DNA of 13,475 bases from Chloracidobacterium sp. UBA6041 (GCA_002427845.1 DIYZ01000110.1:1-13475); one strand, 5' to 3'; numbered from the stretch's first letter, positions 6,635 to 13,475 are shown. Translations and numbers: made by a program. The notes: a model not told the origin generated them from the letters alone.

Positions 6635-6664
6635 ACTATAGGAAAGGCACTGGAATGATGTCAA
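6635..6664 (-). promoter_or_regulatory. Sigma70-type promoter of the cysteine operon
   Basis: The minus strand carries a perfect -35 box TTGACA (6664-6659), an 18-base spacer and the -10 box TATAGT (6640-6635). The expected start of transcription is near 6628, about 13 bases before the leader ATG. No other promoter of this quality is seen in the 400-base gap. Confidence 0.8.
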
Positions 6665-6730
6665 GTCAAAGATGAGGCTCAGCGCGGTAGCGGGTCGTTT
6701 GAGGAAACCTTTAGTTAACTCAATACGAGT

Positions 6731-6763
6731 AAAAAGCGGCGAGACGCTTAAAGGTCCCGCCGC
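6731..6763 (-). terminator. Intrinsic terminator of the glycosyltransferase gene
   Basis: On the minus strand GCGGCGGGA (6763-6755) and TCTCGCCGC (6744-6736) form a 9-bp stem with one G-T pair and a 10-base loop, followed at once by TTTTT (6735-6731). It lies 53 bases after the glycosyltransferase stop and before the cysteine-operon promoter, so the two units are transcriptionally separated. Confidence 0.85.
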
Positions 6764-6816
6764 CCGGTTCGCAAACAAACTCAAAAGTCAAACTTGATTG
6801 CCAGTTGCAGTGAATA

Positions 6817-8484
6817 TTACTGTCCTATCGACGGTTTCGCGGCGGGCCTCCAGCGTGAAGCCAACCGTCCGCCGCTGGCTGCCTGGACGATGCTCATTAC
6901 GCCCATATAGCCGAAGCCAAAGAAGAACAGGAACAGAAATGGCACTGTGCCCCACATGTGCATGTGTGCGGCATAGAGGATCGCGAGCAGGAAGTAGACA
7001 GAAAAACTGAGCTCCAGCAGCGGCACCAGTCCGCGCTTGCGCTTATATTTCTTGCGCTTCCATGTTTCGTCGTGTGTTTTTTCCACTTTGTATTTCGGTG
7101 TGCGCACGAAATCGCTCTTGATACCAAACAGGGCTTCGAGGACAGCGCGAGCATTTGAAAATGCCAGACCAATTCCCAGGGCCATCACTAATGGCAAGTG
7201 CAACAAACGCGGCGTGCGCTTCTTATCGAGATACCAGACGGCCGTTCCATAAAAAAGGAATACGGAGATCGACGAGAAAAACAGCAGCGGTAAATCCAGA
7301 ATCATCAGGTGGTAGAACGGTTGATTGTAACGAACCAGCAAGAGCGGAAACTGAAGAAAACTCGCGACAATCATTAACGGATAGCTGATGTTGCCCGTTA
7401 AGCGAAAAAACATCTCGAGCCTGACGCGCATCGGCAGACGCGACCGCCAGATTCTCGGATAAAGCTTGATGCCTACCTGCATCACGCCCTTGGCCCAGCG
7501 ACGTTGCTGTGCTTTGAAAGCATTGATCTCAACCGGAACCTCCGCCGGCGCGTCTTCATCCAGCAGATATACGAATTTCCAGCCCATCAATTGCGCGCGA
7601 AAACTGAGATCGGTGTCTTCGGTCAGCGTGTCGTGTTGCCAACCGCCACTCATCGCTATTGCATTGCGGCGCCAAATGCCCGCGGTACCGTTGAAGTTGA
7701 AAAACCCTCCCGCGCGATTGCGCGTGGTTTGTTCCACAACGAAGTGGCCATCAAGCATGATCGTCTGTAAGCGCGTCAGCAAATTGTAGTCGCCGTTGAT
7801 GTGGGACCAGCGCATCTGGGCGCAGCCGACCATCGGGTCAGTGAAGAAGTCGACAAGCTTCCGCAAACAGTCAGGCTTCGGGACAAAGTCGGCATCGAAG
7901 ATCGCCAGAAATTCTCCTTTGGCATACTTCAGACCGTTCTCGAGCGCGCCGGCCTTGAAGCCGATACGGTCGGAACGATGAACGTATTGAATGTCAAACC
8001 CCTGCTGCGCGTATTGCTCCACGGTCTCGCGAGCCAGCTTAACCGTCTCATCCGTCGAGTCGTCGAGCACTTGAATCTGTAGCTTCTCGCGCGGATAGTC
8101 GATCTCCGTGATCGCTTTCACCAATCGCGCGATGACGTACATCTCGTTAAAAAGCGGAAGCTGCACCGTGATGATCGGCAAATCTTCTTCACTGAATCGG
8201 GCCTTTGGCTCCGGTACAAATTTGCGATAACGCCAGAAGTCGATGACCTGCTTCACACGATAACCACCGTAGATGGCAAGCACTGTCAGGATGCTGAAAT
8301 ACAGAATGAGAATGGTCCAATCGAAGGCATCGAGCTGATAAAGCGGACTGATATTGCCCCAGGTCTTGTTGACCAGATCCTGAAAGTAGCGCTCAAAAAG
8401 TGCTTGCGGTGTAGGGCCTAAAGGAGTTGGCCACGGGGTGGGTGCCGGTGTGTTCTGGAGAAGCAGCGCCATATTACTCAACAA
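6817..8484 (-). CDS. Membrane GT2 glycosyltransferase, cellulose/mannan-synthase-like
   Basis: The protein (555 residues from TTG) is a processive-type family 2 glycosyltransferase. Its cytoplasmic catalytic domain shows VLDDSTDE (Asp141/142), the FDADF metal site (Asp197, Asp199), TEDTD (288-292, general base region) and QQRRW (326-330), the QxxRW motif of polymer synthases. A membrane segment lies near residues 55-75, and several more follow from about 365 to 450 and near 495-535. A basic stretch, WKRKKYKRKRG, lies between them. It should use a nucleotide sugar to build a beta-linked glucan, mannan or glycolipid at the inner membrane; the exact product cannot be read. There is no PilZ domain and no cellulose-synthase B neighbour. 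The TTG at 8484 is preferred because AAGGA sits five bases upstream; the in-frame ATG at 8472 is the alternative. It stands alone as a unit ending at the 6731-6763 terminator. Confidence 0.9.
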   Translation of the reverse strand: MLSNMALLLQNTPAPTPWPTPLGPTPQALFERYFQDLVNKTWGNISPLYQLDAFDWTILILYFSILTVLAIYGGYRVKQVIDFWRYRKFVPEPKARFSEEDLPIITVQLPLFNEMYVIARLVKAITEIDYPREKLQIQVLDDSTDETVKLARETVEQYAQQGFDIQYVHRSDRIGFKAGALENGLKYAKGEFLAIFDADFVPKPDCLRKLVDFFTDPMVGCAQMRWSHINGDYNLLTRLQTIMLDGHFVVEQTTRNRAGGFFNFNGTAGIWRRNAIAMSGGWQHDTLTEDTDLSFRAQLMGWKFVYLLDEDAPAEVPVEINAFKAQQRRWAKGVMQVGIKLYPRIWRSRLPMRVRLEMFFRLTGNISYPLMIVASFLQFPLLLVRYNQPFYHLMILDLPLLFFSSISVFLFYGTAVWYLDKKRTPRLLHLPLVMALGIGLAFSNARAVLEALFGIKSDFVRTPKYKVEKTHDETWKRKKYKRKRGLVPLLELSFSVYFLLAILYAAHMHMWGTVPFLFLFFFGFGYMGVMSIVQAASGGRLASRWRPAAKPSIGQ

Positions 8485-8681
8485 TTCATTCCTTACATCT
8501 TAAAGCGCCGTCGCAAACTACGGGACGGCGCGCGGGAAGGATTCTAACCTGAAGCGCGTCTAAGCATGAAACAGCGAGGAGAATGGGTAGGGTTCAGTTT
8601 GAAAGGACTGTGATTCGTGAGCCAAGTTCAACGAGTATGAAACTCGAGAATTTTCACTCTCGGCGCAGAGACTATACAGAA

Positions 8682-8701
8682 CCGCTCGCGGTAGCGAGCG
8701 G
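8682..8701. repeat. Perfect 8-bp palindrome, REP-like
   Basis: CCGCTCGC-GGTA-GCGAGCGG is a perfect stem of eight pairs with a four-base loop. There is no T-tract. The motif CCGCTCGC recurs at 8770 within the adjacent direct repeat, which suggests one family of REP-like elements. Confidence 0.7.
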
Positions 8702-8732
8702 ATACTGGCATCCAACTGGCTAGAATACGGAA

Positions 8733-8870
8733 CTTTCACCATTGGTAATTTCCACGTTAAGTCTTGCATCCGCTCGCATCGGCGCCTTTCAATCTTGCCG
8801 CTTCGAGGTGGCGAGCCTTTCATTATCGCTAATTCCACATTGCGTCTTGCACACGGTCGCTACCGCCTTT
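8733..8870. repeat. Two imperfect direct repeats, 84 bases apart
   Basis: Copy one (8733-8789) and copy two (8817-8870) both start with CTTTCA and share the blocks TAATTtCCAC, GTCTTGCA and CGCCTTT at matching spacing, with scattered substitutions and a few deleted bases. The copies are too diverged to be recent and look like decayed intergenic repeats. Confidence 0.6.
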
Positions 8871-8932
8871 TGTTCTGTATTGAATGTCACTTTGAAGCCG
8901 TACCCAGAGATGGCGCGGAGAACCGTCTGAAC

Positions 8933-9550
8933 TCAGATACGACGATGTGGCGCGCTGTAATCGCTTGGACCTACGGAAGAGTTGATGACAAACCCGCCTG
9001 GCAAAACTTTTTTCGCGCCTGCCGGCAACGAATCTTCGCGGCCCCGGCGCCAGTTGCGCAGGCTCAAATCCATCAGTCCGGGCATAACATAAAAGACAGC
9101 GACAGATCCGAGCAGCGCGCCAGTGGCGAAGCGGGAAAGGTGGGTGTTATCCCAAATCCCGAAAAAGCCGAGCGCGAAATCGATCGCCAGCGGCGCGGCT
9201 GCAAGAAACAACCACTTGCGCTCCGGCGCTTCGGTTTGTCTCAACGATTTAACCAGTGGATAGGCAAGCGTTGCTACCGTGAAGCCCGCATAGAGTCCCG
9301 TGCAACGAGCGCATACTGCGAATTGATGTTCCGCAAGGAAGAAGGAGCGCTCCGGGATTTGATGGCAAACAAAATGGAACGCCTGGTAGATCATTTGCGC
9401 CAGGAATGGATGTCCCGTATTGAGAGCTAACGGAGCTCCGACGATCAGGGACATGATGGCCAAAGATCCTGCCGCCATCGCCAGCCACATCGCCAGCGGG
9501 CGACGGTTAGCGTCGCTCTGCGGAATATAGTTATCGGGTGAAGCGTACAT
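8933..9550 (-). CDS. DUF2085 integral membrane protein
   Basis: The 205-residue protein matches the DUF2085 family by its conserved centre: a CHQIPERSF segment (Cys62, His63) followed by HQFAVCARCTGLYAGF (His75, Cys80, Cys83). The CxxC pair with nearby His suggests a metal- or redox-linked site, but the function of the family is not known. Hydrophobic segments lie near residues 20-45, 85-100, 113-130 and 140-160, so it sits in the cytoplasmic membrane with a charged C-terminal tail (RNWRRGRED). The ATG at 9550 is the first codon and gives normal family length. The gene follows glpX after 104 bases filled with simple repeats, so co-transcription is possible but not shown. Family assignment is firm; role is unknown. 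Confidence 0.85.
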   Translation of the reverse strand: MYASPDNYIPQSDANRRPLAMWLAMAAGSLAIMSLIVGAPLALNTGHPFLAQMIYQAFHFVCHQIPERSFFLAEHQFAVCARCTGLYAGFTVATLAYPLVKSLRQTEAPERKWLFLAAAPLAIDFALGFFGIWDNTHLSRFATGALLGSVAVFYVMPGLMDLSLRNWRRGREDSLPAGAKKVLPGGFVINSSVGPSDYSAPHRRI

Positions 9551-9565
9551 CAGTAAGTGCGAACA

Positions 9566-9607
9566 CTTGGAACTTGGTGCTTGGAACTTGGTGCTTGGAA
9601 CTTAGTG
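9566..9607. repeat. 14-bp tandem repeat, three copies, with an inverted partner
   Basis: The unit CTTGGAACTTGGTG occurs at 9566-9579 and 9580-9593, and with one change (TTAGTG) at 9594-9607. TTGGAACTT (9595-9603) is repeated inverted as AAGTTCCAA at 9623-9631, giving a 9-bp hairpin. Two copies of ATCTGCA follow and run into the glpX stop codon. The array fills most of the glpX-DUF2085 gap. Confidence 0.85.
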
Positions 9608-9654
9608 CTCTCACAAAGCTCAAAGTTCCAAACTAAAAATCTGCAATCTGCAAT

Positions 9655-10704
9655 CTAAAATCGAATCACCGTATCCGGTCCACCTTCAATATGCAGCGTA
9701 TCGACAAAGCGTATGTGCCGTGACTCGGTAGTCATCACCACAGAATGCGTTCGCTTACCGGCGCCAAAAAATCTGACTCCTTTTAGCAACGCACCGTCAG
9801 TGACACCCGTAGCGGCAAAAATAATCTTGCGCCCCGGAGCCAGATCATTCGTGTCGTAAATTTTGTTTGCATCCGTGATTCCCATAGATTGCAAACGCTC
9901 CAGGACCTGTTCCTTAGGTGGCACCTTATCGTTATCAACCCCGAGCCGTTCGTGATCAAAAACTAACCTTGCCTGTATCTCACCGTTCAGGCATTTCATT
10001 GCCGCCGCGGTAATCACGCCTTCAGGTGCGCCACCTATACCCACCAGGGCGTGAATGTTTGTACCCGCAACCGCTGCCGAGATGCCGGCGGAAAGATCGC
10101 CGTCAGCGATCAGGCGTATGCGCGCTCCCGCAGCGCGTACATCCGAGATCAGTTTTTGGTGACGTGAACGATCAAGAACAATTACCGTCAGGTCTTCCAC
10201 GTCGCGTCCCAACCGCCGCGCAATGTTCTTTAGATTGTCTTTAACCGGCGCATCCAGATCTACCACTCCGCGCGATGATGGACCAACCACAATCTTGTCC
10301 ATGTAGATGTCCGGGGCATTCAAGAGTCCCCCGCGTTCAGCCGCCGCCAGCACCGCAATCGCATTATTGGCGCCCAGCGCGCACAAATTTGTGCCTTCGA
10401 GCGGGTCGACAGCAATGTCCACTTCGGGACACGACTCGGCAATTTCCTCACCAACACCAAAGCCGCCGCCAACTTCCTCGCCAATGTAAAGCATGGGGGC
10501 TTCGTCGCGTTCGCCCTCGCCGATAACGATCCGGCCGCGCATTGGCACAGTGTCCATGACTTCGCGCATCGCTTCGACCGCGACGTGATCGGAATATTTG
10601 CGATCGCCCTGGCCCATCGTGCGCGCCGCCGCGATTGCCGCCGCTTCGCATACGCGCAAGAAATCCAGAGACAGCTCGCGCTCTGTCCTTAACTCGTGGC
10701 CCAT
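9655..10704 (-). CDS. glpX: Fructose-1,6-bisphosphatase class II
   Basis: The enzyme removes the 1-phosphate of fructose-1,6-bisphosphate in gluconeogenesis, in the cytoplasm and with a divalent metal. The sequence shows the family signatures: LSLDFLRVCEAAAIAAAR at the N-terminus, IGEGERDEAPMLYIGEEVG, the metal motif DPLEGT, NAPDIYMDKIVVGP and IGGAPEGVITAA. Between IGEEVG and DPLEGT it has a short insertion compared with E. coli GlpX, as in many bacterial homologues that can also act on sedoheptulose-1,7-bisphosphate. I choose ATG 10704 (349 residues), with AGGAG eleven bases upstream, because it matches the family start. An upstream in-frame GTG at 10767 would add 21 residues of unrelated sequence and has no clear ribosome site. 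DUF2085 follows on the same strand. Confidence 0.93.
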   Translation of the reverse strand: MGHELRTERELSLDFLRVCEAAAIAAARTMGQGDRKYSDHVAVEAMREVMDTVPMRGRIVIGEGERDEAPMLYIGEEVGGGFGVGEEIAESCPEVDIAVDPLEGTNLCALGANNAIAVLAAAERGGLLNAPDIYMDKIVVGPSSRGVVDLDAPVKDNLKNIARRLGRDVEDLTVIVLDRSRHQKLISDVRAAGARIRLIADGDLSAGISAAVAGTNIHALVGIGGAPEGVITAAAMKCLNGEIQARLVFDHERLGVDNDKVPPKEQVLERLQSMGITDANKIYDTNDLAPGRKIIFAATGVTDGALLKGVRFFGAGKRTHSVVMTTESRHIRFVDTLHIEGGPDTVIRF

Positions 10705-11012
10705 CTTGTGCAGGTCTCCTGGATCGGAAGTTTGACTGCGAACAGCCTTAAGCAGGGGAGCGTCCACAGTTGAAGAAGTGCGCGCTCATACTAACAGAGT
10801 GATACAGTTATTTGTAGTTCTCCGACTAACCACTCTCGCTGAAACAGAATCCGGATTGCCGGTTTTCTCTCTAGATTCGTGAATCGGGCAGGGACAAGGC
10901 CTGCCCCTCTGTCGCCTACCTTGACTTGCCTGTCTGTGTGGCGTTAAAAATCAACTCGTAAACCTTGCCCGGATATTAACCCGCTATTCTAAAACTTTGC
11001 CTGGAGGTTTCT
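10705..11012. other. Divergent intergenic region between glpX and the methyltransferase
   Basis: This 308-base region separates two divergent genes and must hold promoters for both. I see no pair of boxes close to consensus. TTGACT at 10921-10926 with TTAAAA 17 bases further on is the best candidate for the plus strand, but only the -35 half is good. The one definite structure is the palindrome at 10886-10906. The ribosome site GGAGG at 11003-11007 belongs to the methyltransferase gene. Confidence 0.45.
10886..10906. repeat. Palindrome with GCAGG/CCTGC core
   Basis: GGGCAGG and CCTGCCC form a perfect 7-bp stem with the loop GACAAGG. No T-tract follows. The sequence resembles the palindrome at 12090-12109 (GGCA/TGCC core), so both may belong to a dispersed repeat type. 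Confidence 0.6.
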
Positions 11013-12089
11013 ATGTCCACCGCTGCTCAGGATAGACCCATCAATGAAGACAAGATGAATGCGTTTTTGGGTAAGGTAGTCGGAGATTTTGGCGCGTCAT
11101 TGAGTTCCGCGTTGGTCTATATCGGTCAAAAGCTCGGACTCTACCAGGCCATGGCTGATGCCGGAAGCGTGACACCGGCCGAGTTGGCCAAACTCACGAA
11201 CACCAACGAGCGATACGTTCGCGAATGGCTAATCAACCAAGCGGCCGGCGGCTACGTACAATATGATCCGGAAATCAAACGCTACAGTCTCACGCCGGAA
11301 CAAGCTGTTGCGCTGACGGAAGAGAACAGTCCTTTCTACGTCGGTGGCGGCTTCTTTGTAATCAAGGCCATGACCAGCGCCGTGCCGCGCATTGAAAATT
11401 ATTTCCGCAATGGCGGGGGTATGCTTTGGGGCGAACACGATCCTGATCTGTTCATCGGCACAGAAAAATTTTTCCGCCCTGGTTATTCAGCCTACCTGGT
11501 GGCCTCGTGGATTCCCGCTTTGACCGGCATTGAAGAGAAACTAAAAGCAGGCGGGAAAGTAGCAGACATTGGCTGCGGCCACGGCGCCTCGACGATTATC
11601 ATGGCCCGCGCTTATCCAAACTCGCGCTTCTGGGGTTTTGATAATCATGACGCATCGATCCAACACGCTCGGGAAGCTGCCAAAGCAGCGGGTGTTTCTG
11701 ATCGCGTTACCTTTGAAGCTTCCCTGGCCCAGGAAGCTTCTGATCACAACTACGATCTGGTTTGCTTCTTTGACTGCCTGCATGACATGGGCGATCCGGT
11801 CGGGGCCTGCAAGCGCGCGCATGAAGTTTTGGCTCCAGATGGTAGCGCCTTGATTGTTGAGCCGATGGCGGGAAACGCCGTCGAAGAAAACTTCAATCCA
11901 ATAGGACGCACATTTGCCGGTGCTTCAACTCTGTGTTGCACCGCAAACTCAATGGCCTTGAATGGCCCGGCACTTGGCGCCGTAGCCCCGGAATCAGCAA
12001 TTCGCGAAGTGGTATTGGCTGGCGGGTTCAAAGAATTTCGCCGCGCGACCGAGACACCATTCAACCGCATCTTCGAAGCGCGGAAGTAA
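11013..12089 (+). CDS. Class I SAM-dependent methyltransferase with N-terminal winged helix
   Basis: The 358-residue protein has two parts. Residues about 20-110 look like the winged-helix dimerisation domain found in O-methyltransferase-type and Rv2258c-like enzymes (LGLYQAMADAGSVTPAELAKLTNTNERYVREWL). Residues 180-358 are a Rossmann methyltransferase with motif I VADIGCGHG (183-191), an acidic SAM-ribose position in WGFDNHD and a motif IV-like FFDCLHDMGDP. The methyl acceptor cannot be deduced; small-molecule or lipid-like substrates are usual for this architecture. ATG 11013 is supported by GGAGG five bases upstream. The gene is a single unit, divergent from glpX and convergent with the acyl-CoA dehydrogenase gene; the context does not tell its pathway. 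The winged helix could also suggest DNA binding, but in this family it normally serves dimerisation and substrate binding. Confidence 0.85.
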   Translation: MSTAAQDRPINEDKMNAFLGKVVGDFGASLSSALVYIGQKLGLYQAMADAGSVTPAELAKLTNTNERYVREWLINQAAGGYVQYDPEIKRYSLTPEQAVALTEENSPFYVGGGFFVIKAMTSAVPRIENYFRNGGGMLWGEHDPDLFIGTEKFFRPGYSAYLVASWIPALTGIEEKLKAGGKVADIGCGHGASTIIMARAYPNSRFWGFDNHDASIQHAREAAKAAGVSDRVTFEASLAQEASDHNYDLVCFFDCLHDMGDPVGACKRAHEVLAPDGSALIVEPMAGNAVEENFNPIGRTFAGASTLCCTANSMALNGPALGAVAPESAIREVVLAGGFKEFRRATETPFNRIFEARK

Positions 12090-12109
12090 GACAGGCATTC
12101 CTGCCTGTC
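12090..12109 (+). repeat. Perfect palindrome directly after the methyltransferase stop
   Basis: GACAGGCA-TTCC-TGCCTGTC is a perfect 8-bp stem with a four-base loop that begins one base after the TAA. It has no T-tract, so it may protect the 3' end or be a REP-like repeat. A second inverted repeat, CTGGTCCG (12131-12138) with CGGACCAG (12168-12175), lies just beyond. Confidence 0.65.
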
Positions 12110-12158
12110 AAACGTTGTCGGGGATGACCACTGGTCCGGGGCTCCTCGTCTCAGAATC

Positions 12159-12181
12159 AAAAAAGGGCGGACCAGCGGCCC
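12159..12181 (-). terminator. Intrinsic terminator of the acyl-CoA dehydrogenase gene
   Basis: On the minus strand GGGC and GCCC close a stem (12181-12165), with one further G-C pair inside after a C/C mismatch, followed by six T (12164-12159). It lies about 29 bases after the stop codon at 12211 and separates the gene from the convergent methyltransferase. Confidence 0.7.
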
Positions 12182-12210
12182 ACCCCTCCAGTTGTCCAGT
12201 CCAATAAAGG

Positions 12211-13443
12211 CTAAGTCGCGCCGACTTGATCGCGAACATCCGCCGGTTGCCACGCGGGCAGCGTCCGGCGCGCGGGTTTCTCTTTTTTCAAGCCCAGGGC
12301 CCAGTCGGCTTGCATAAGCGTGTGGATGTCGCGCGTGCCTTCGTAAATGATCGCCGCTTTGCAGTTGCGCCAGTAACGCTCGACCGGATAGTCGTTTGAA
12401 TAACCATTAGCGCCGTGCACTTCGATCGCCATTGATGCTGCTTTCTCGCTGCGCGTAGTTGCTTGCCACTTGGCGAGACTGGTCGCGCGCGCATTCGGCT
12501 GACCGGTGTTCTTCAAATATCCGGCACGCAACCAAAGCAGATGCGAAATCTGGTAGTCGGCTTCCATCTCGGCAATTTTTTGTTTGACCAACTGATGATT
12601 GGCGATCTTGGTGCCAAAGGTTTCGCGCTCGAGAGCGTACGAAACCGAAGCATCTCGTGAGGCGCGAATCACACCGGTTGCGCCAGCGGCAACGGTGTAA
12701 CGTCCCTGCTCAAGCGCAAACATCGCGATCTTGAAGCCTTCACCTTCTTCGCCGACCAAATTCTCTTTCGGGACACGCGTGTCCTGCAGCGAAAAGTGAC
12801 CGGTATTGCCCGCGCGAATTCCCAGCTTCCCGTGAATCGTTCCCGAGCTGAAACCCTTCATACCGCGTTCAACAATGAAGCAGGACATTCCGCTATGGTC
12901 ACGATTTCGTCGCTTCTCCTCATCGGTCCAACAGAAGAACAGGAAGTTGTCGGCCGTGTCAGCCAGGCTAATCCACATCTTCTCGCCATTCAACACATAC
13001 TCATCGCCTTCGCGCCGTGCCGTAGATCGTGAACCAACTACATCTGATCCCGCGCCGGGCTCAGTCAAACCATAGGTAGCGAGTTTTTCGCCTTTTGCCT
13101 GCGGCACAAGATACTTTTGCTTCTGAACATCACTGCCCCAGGTCAGCAGCGTCAGCGAATTCAAACCGGTATGAACCGACATCGCCACGCGCAGAAACGT
13201 ATCAACTGCCTCAAGCTCTTCGCACACAAGACCCAATGAAACATAGTCGAAGCCGGCGCCGCCATACTCCTCGGGAATGCAGACGCCCAGCAGGTTCAAC
13301 TCCGCCATCTTTTCAAACACCGAGCGCTCGAAGTGTTGCTTCTCGTCCCATTCCTTGATGTAAGGTGCGATCTCTCTTTGGGCAAACTCGCGCACTGTTT
13401 GCACTAATGCCTTATGGTCTTCAGTCAACTCGAAATCGATCAT
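12211..13443 (-). CDS. Acyl-CoA dehydrogenase, FAD-dependent
   Basis: The 410-residue protein is a complete acyl-CoA dehydrogenase that introduces an alpha,beta double bond into an acyl-CoA and passes electrons to electron-transfer flavoprotein. The N-terminal helical domain is followed by the FAD segment YGLTEPGAGSD (124-134), the beta domain (GNTGHFSLQDTRVP) and the C-terminal helical domain with RETFGTKIANHQ (273-284), VHGANGYSNDYPVER and the catalytic base Glu368 in IIYEGTRDIHTL. The IYEGT placement is that of short- and medium-chain or glutaryl-CoA-type enzymes; RDIHTLMQADW resembles the glutaryl-CoA type somewhat, but the substrate is not settled by sequence. The C-terminus extends by about 25 residues rich in Lys, Arg and Pro. 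ATG 13443 is the natural start, with a weak AAAGAGAG upstream. It is transcribed alone here and ends at the 12159-12181 terminator. Confidence 0.92.
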   Translation of the reverse strand: MIDFELTEDHKALVQTVREFAQREIAPYIKEWDEKQHFERSVFEKMAELNLLGVCIPEEYGGAGFDYVSLGLVCEELEAVDTFLRVAMSVHTGLNSLTLLTWGSDVQKQKYLVPQAKGEKLATYGLTEPGAGSDVVGSRSTARREGDEYVLNGEKMWISLADTADNFLFFCWTDEEKRRNRDHSGMSCFIVERGMKGFSSGTIHGKLGIRAGNTGHFSLQDTRVPKENLVGEEGEGFKIAMFALEQGRYTVAAGATGVIRASRDASVSYALERETFGTKIANHQLVKQKIAEMEADYQISHLLWLRAGYLKNTGQPNARATSLAKWQATTRSEKAASMAIEVHGANGYSNDYPVERYWRNCKAAIIYEGTRDIHTLMQADWALGLKKEKPARRTLPAWQPADVRDQVGAT

Positions 13444-13475
13444 AGGAATGTCTCTCTTTAAATAGCGGGTTTGAT

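Larger units (their letters stand above)
8485..8932. other. 448-base spacer with degenerate repeats, no convincing gene
   Basis: Between the glycosyltransferase and the DUF2085 gene I see no supported coding sequence. The 92-codon open frame on the minus strand has no family features and runs through repeats. The spacer contains a perfect hairpin at 8682-8701 and two diverged copies of a roughly 55-base sequence (8733-8789 and 8817-8870). The glycosyltransferase promoter should lie here, but I found no clear -35/-10 pair. Confidence 0.6.

Noticed and set aside
6416..6660. T-box or metabolite riboswitch upstream of cysM
   Set aside because: I looked for a T-box antiterminator motif and for known aptamer signatures and saw none; the polycysteine ORF with three alternative pairings explains the region better.
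8560..8838. 92-codon open frame on the minus strand
   Set aside because: It has no ribosome site and no recognisable domain, and it runs through the palindrome and the direct repeats, so chance opening is more likely.
8795..9430. 211-codon open frame on the plus strand
   Set aside because: It is antisense to the DUF2085 gene, which has clear family motifs; its own translation shows none.
9566..9607. CRISPR array
   Set aside because: The units are 14 bases in direct tandem with no spacers and no cas genes nearby.
11750..12253. 167-codon open frame on the minus strand
   Set aside because: It is antisense to the methyltransferase gene, spans the terminator region and shows no domain.

Overview
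The window reads like a chromosomal segment of a moderately GC-rich, Gram-negative-type soil bacterium. Gene content and style (secreted Ig-domain metzincin, CysO-MoeB-rhodanese fusion, DUF2085 protein, GlpX, many short palindromes and tandem repeats between genes) make me think of Acidobacteriota, perhaps Blastocatellia. That placement is an impression from content, not a computed one.

Layout. Positions 1-47 are the 3' part of a tRNA-Gln(CTG) gene. Behind it lies a patch (about 48-3400) that looks AT-richer than the rest by eye. It holds a secreted-type metzincin whose 5' end seems damaged, a lipo/secretory protein with a BsuPI-like beta domain, and the N-terminal stump of a DNA N4-cytosine methyltransferase. 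I read this as remnants of a tRNA-associated island. From 3450 to 6664 a minus-strand transcription unit encodes protein-thiocarboxylate cysteine synthesis: promoter, a 32-residue polycysteine leader peptide, a transcription attenuator, a CysM-type synthase, a JAMM (Mec+-type) peptidase, and a three-domain CysO-like carrier / MoeB-MoeZ adenylyltransferase / rhodanese protein. Next come a GT2 cellulose-synthase-like glycosyltransferase with its own terminator, a repeat-bearing spacer, a DUF2085 membrane protein, and class II fructose-1,6-bisphosphatase (glpX), all on the minus strand. A SAM methyltransferase with a winged-helix N-terminus (plus strand) and an acyl-CoA dehydrogenase (minus strand) converge on a terminator near 12160-12180.

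How the cysteine unit should work. Rhodanese plus adenylyltransferase place sulfur on the C-terminal Gly-Gly of the carrier domain. CysM uses that thiocarboxylate to add a cysteine to the carrier, and the JAMM enzyme releases the cysteine. Upstream, a near-leaderless ORF has eight Cys codons within fourteen. It is followed by RNA segments that form the classical 1:2, 2:3 and 3:4 set of a trp-style attenuator: an early hairpin over the last Cys codons, a 9-bp antiterminator pairing, and an intrinsic terminator just before cysM. I consider this polycysteine attenuator, joined to a fused CysO-MoeZ operon, the most interesting object in the window.

Other unexplained structure is mostly repeat-like: a palindrome between cysM and the JAMM gene, a perfect 8-bp hairpin and an 84-bp-spaced imperfect repeat near 8680-8870, a 3 x 14-bp tandem array at 9566-9607, and perfect palindromes at 10886 and 12090. 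The stretch 3212-3449 holds nothing I can name.
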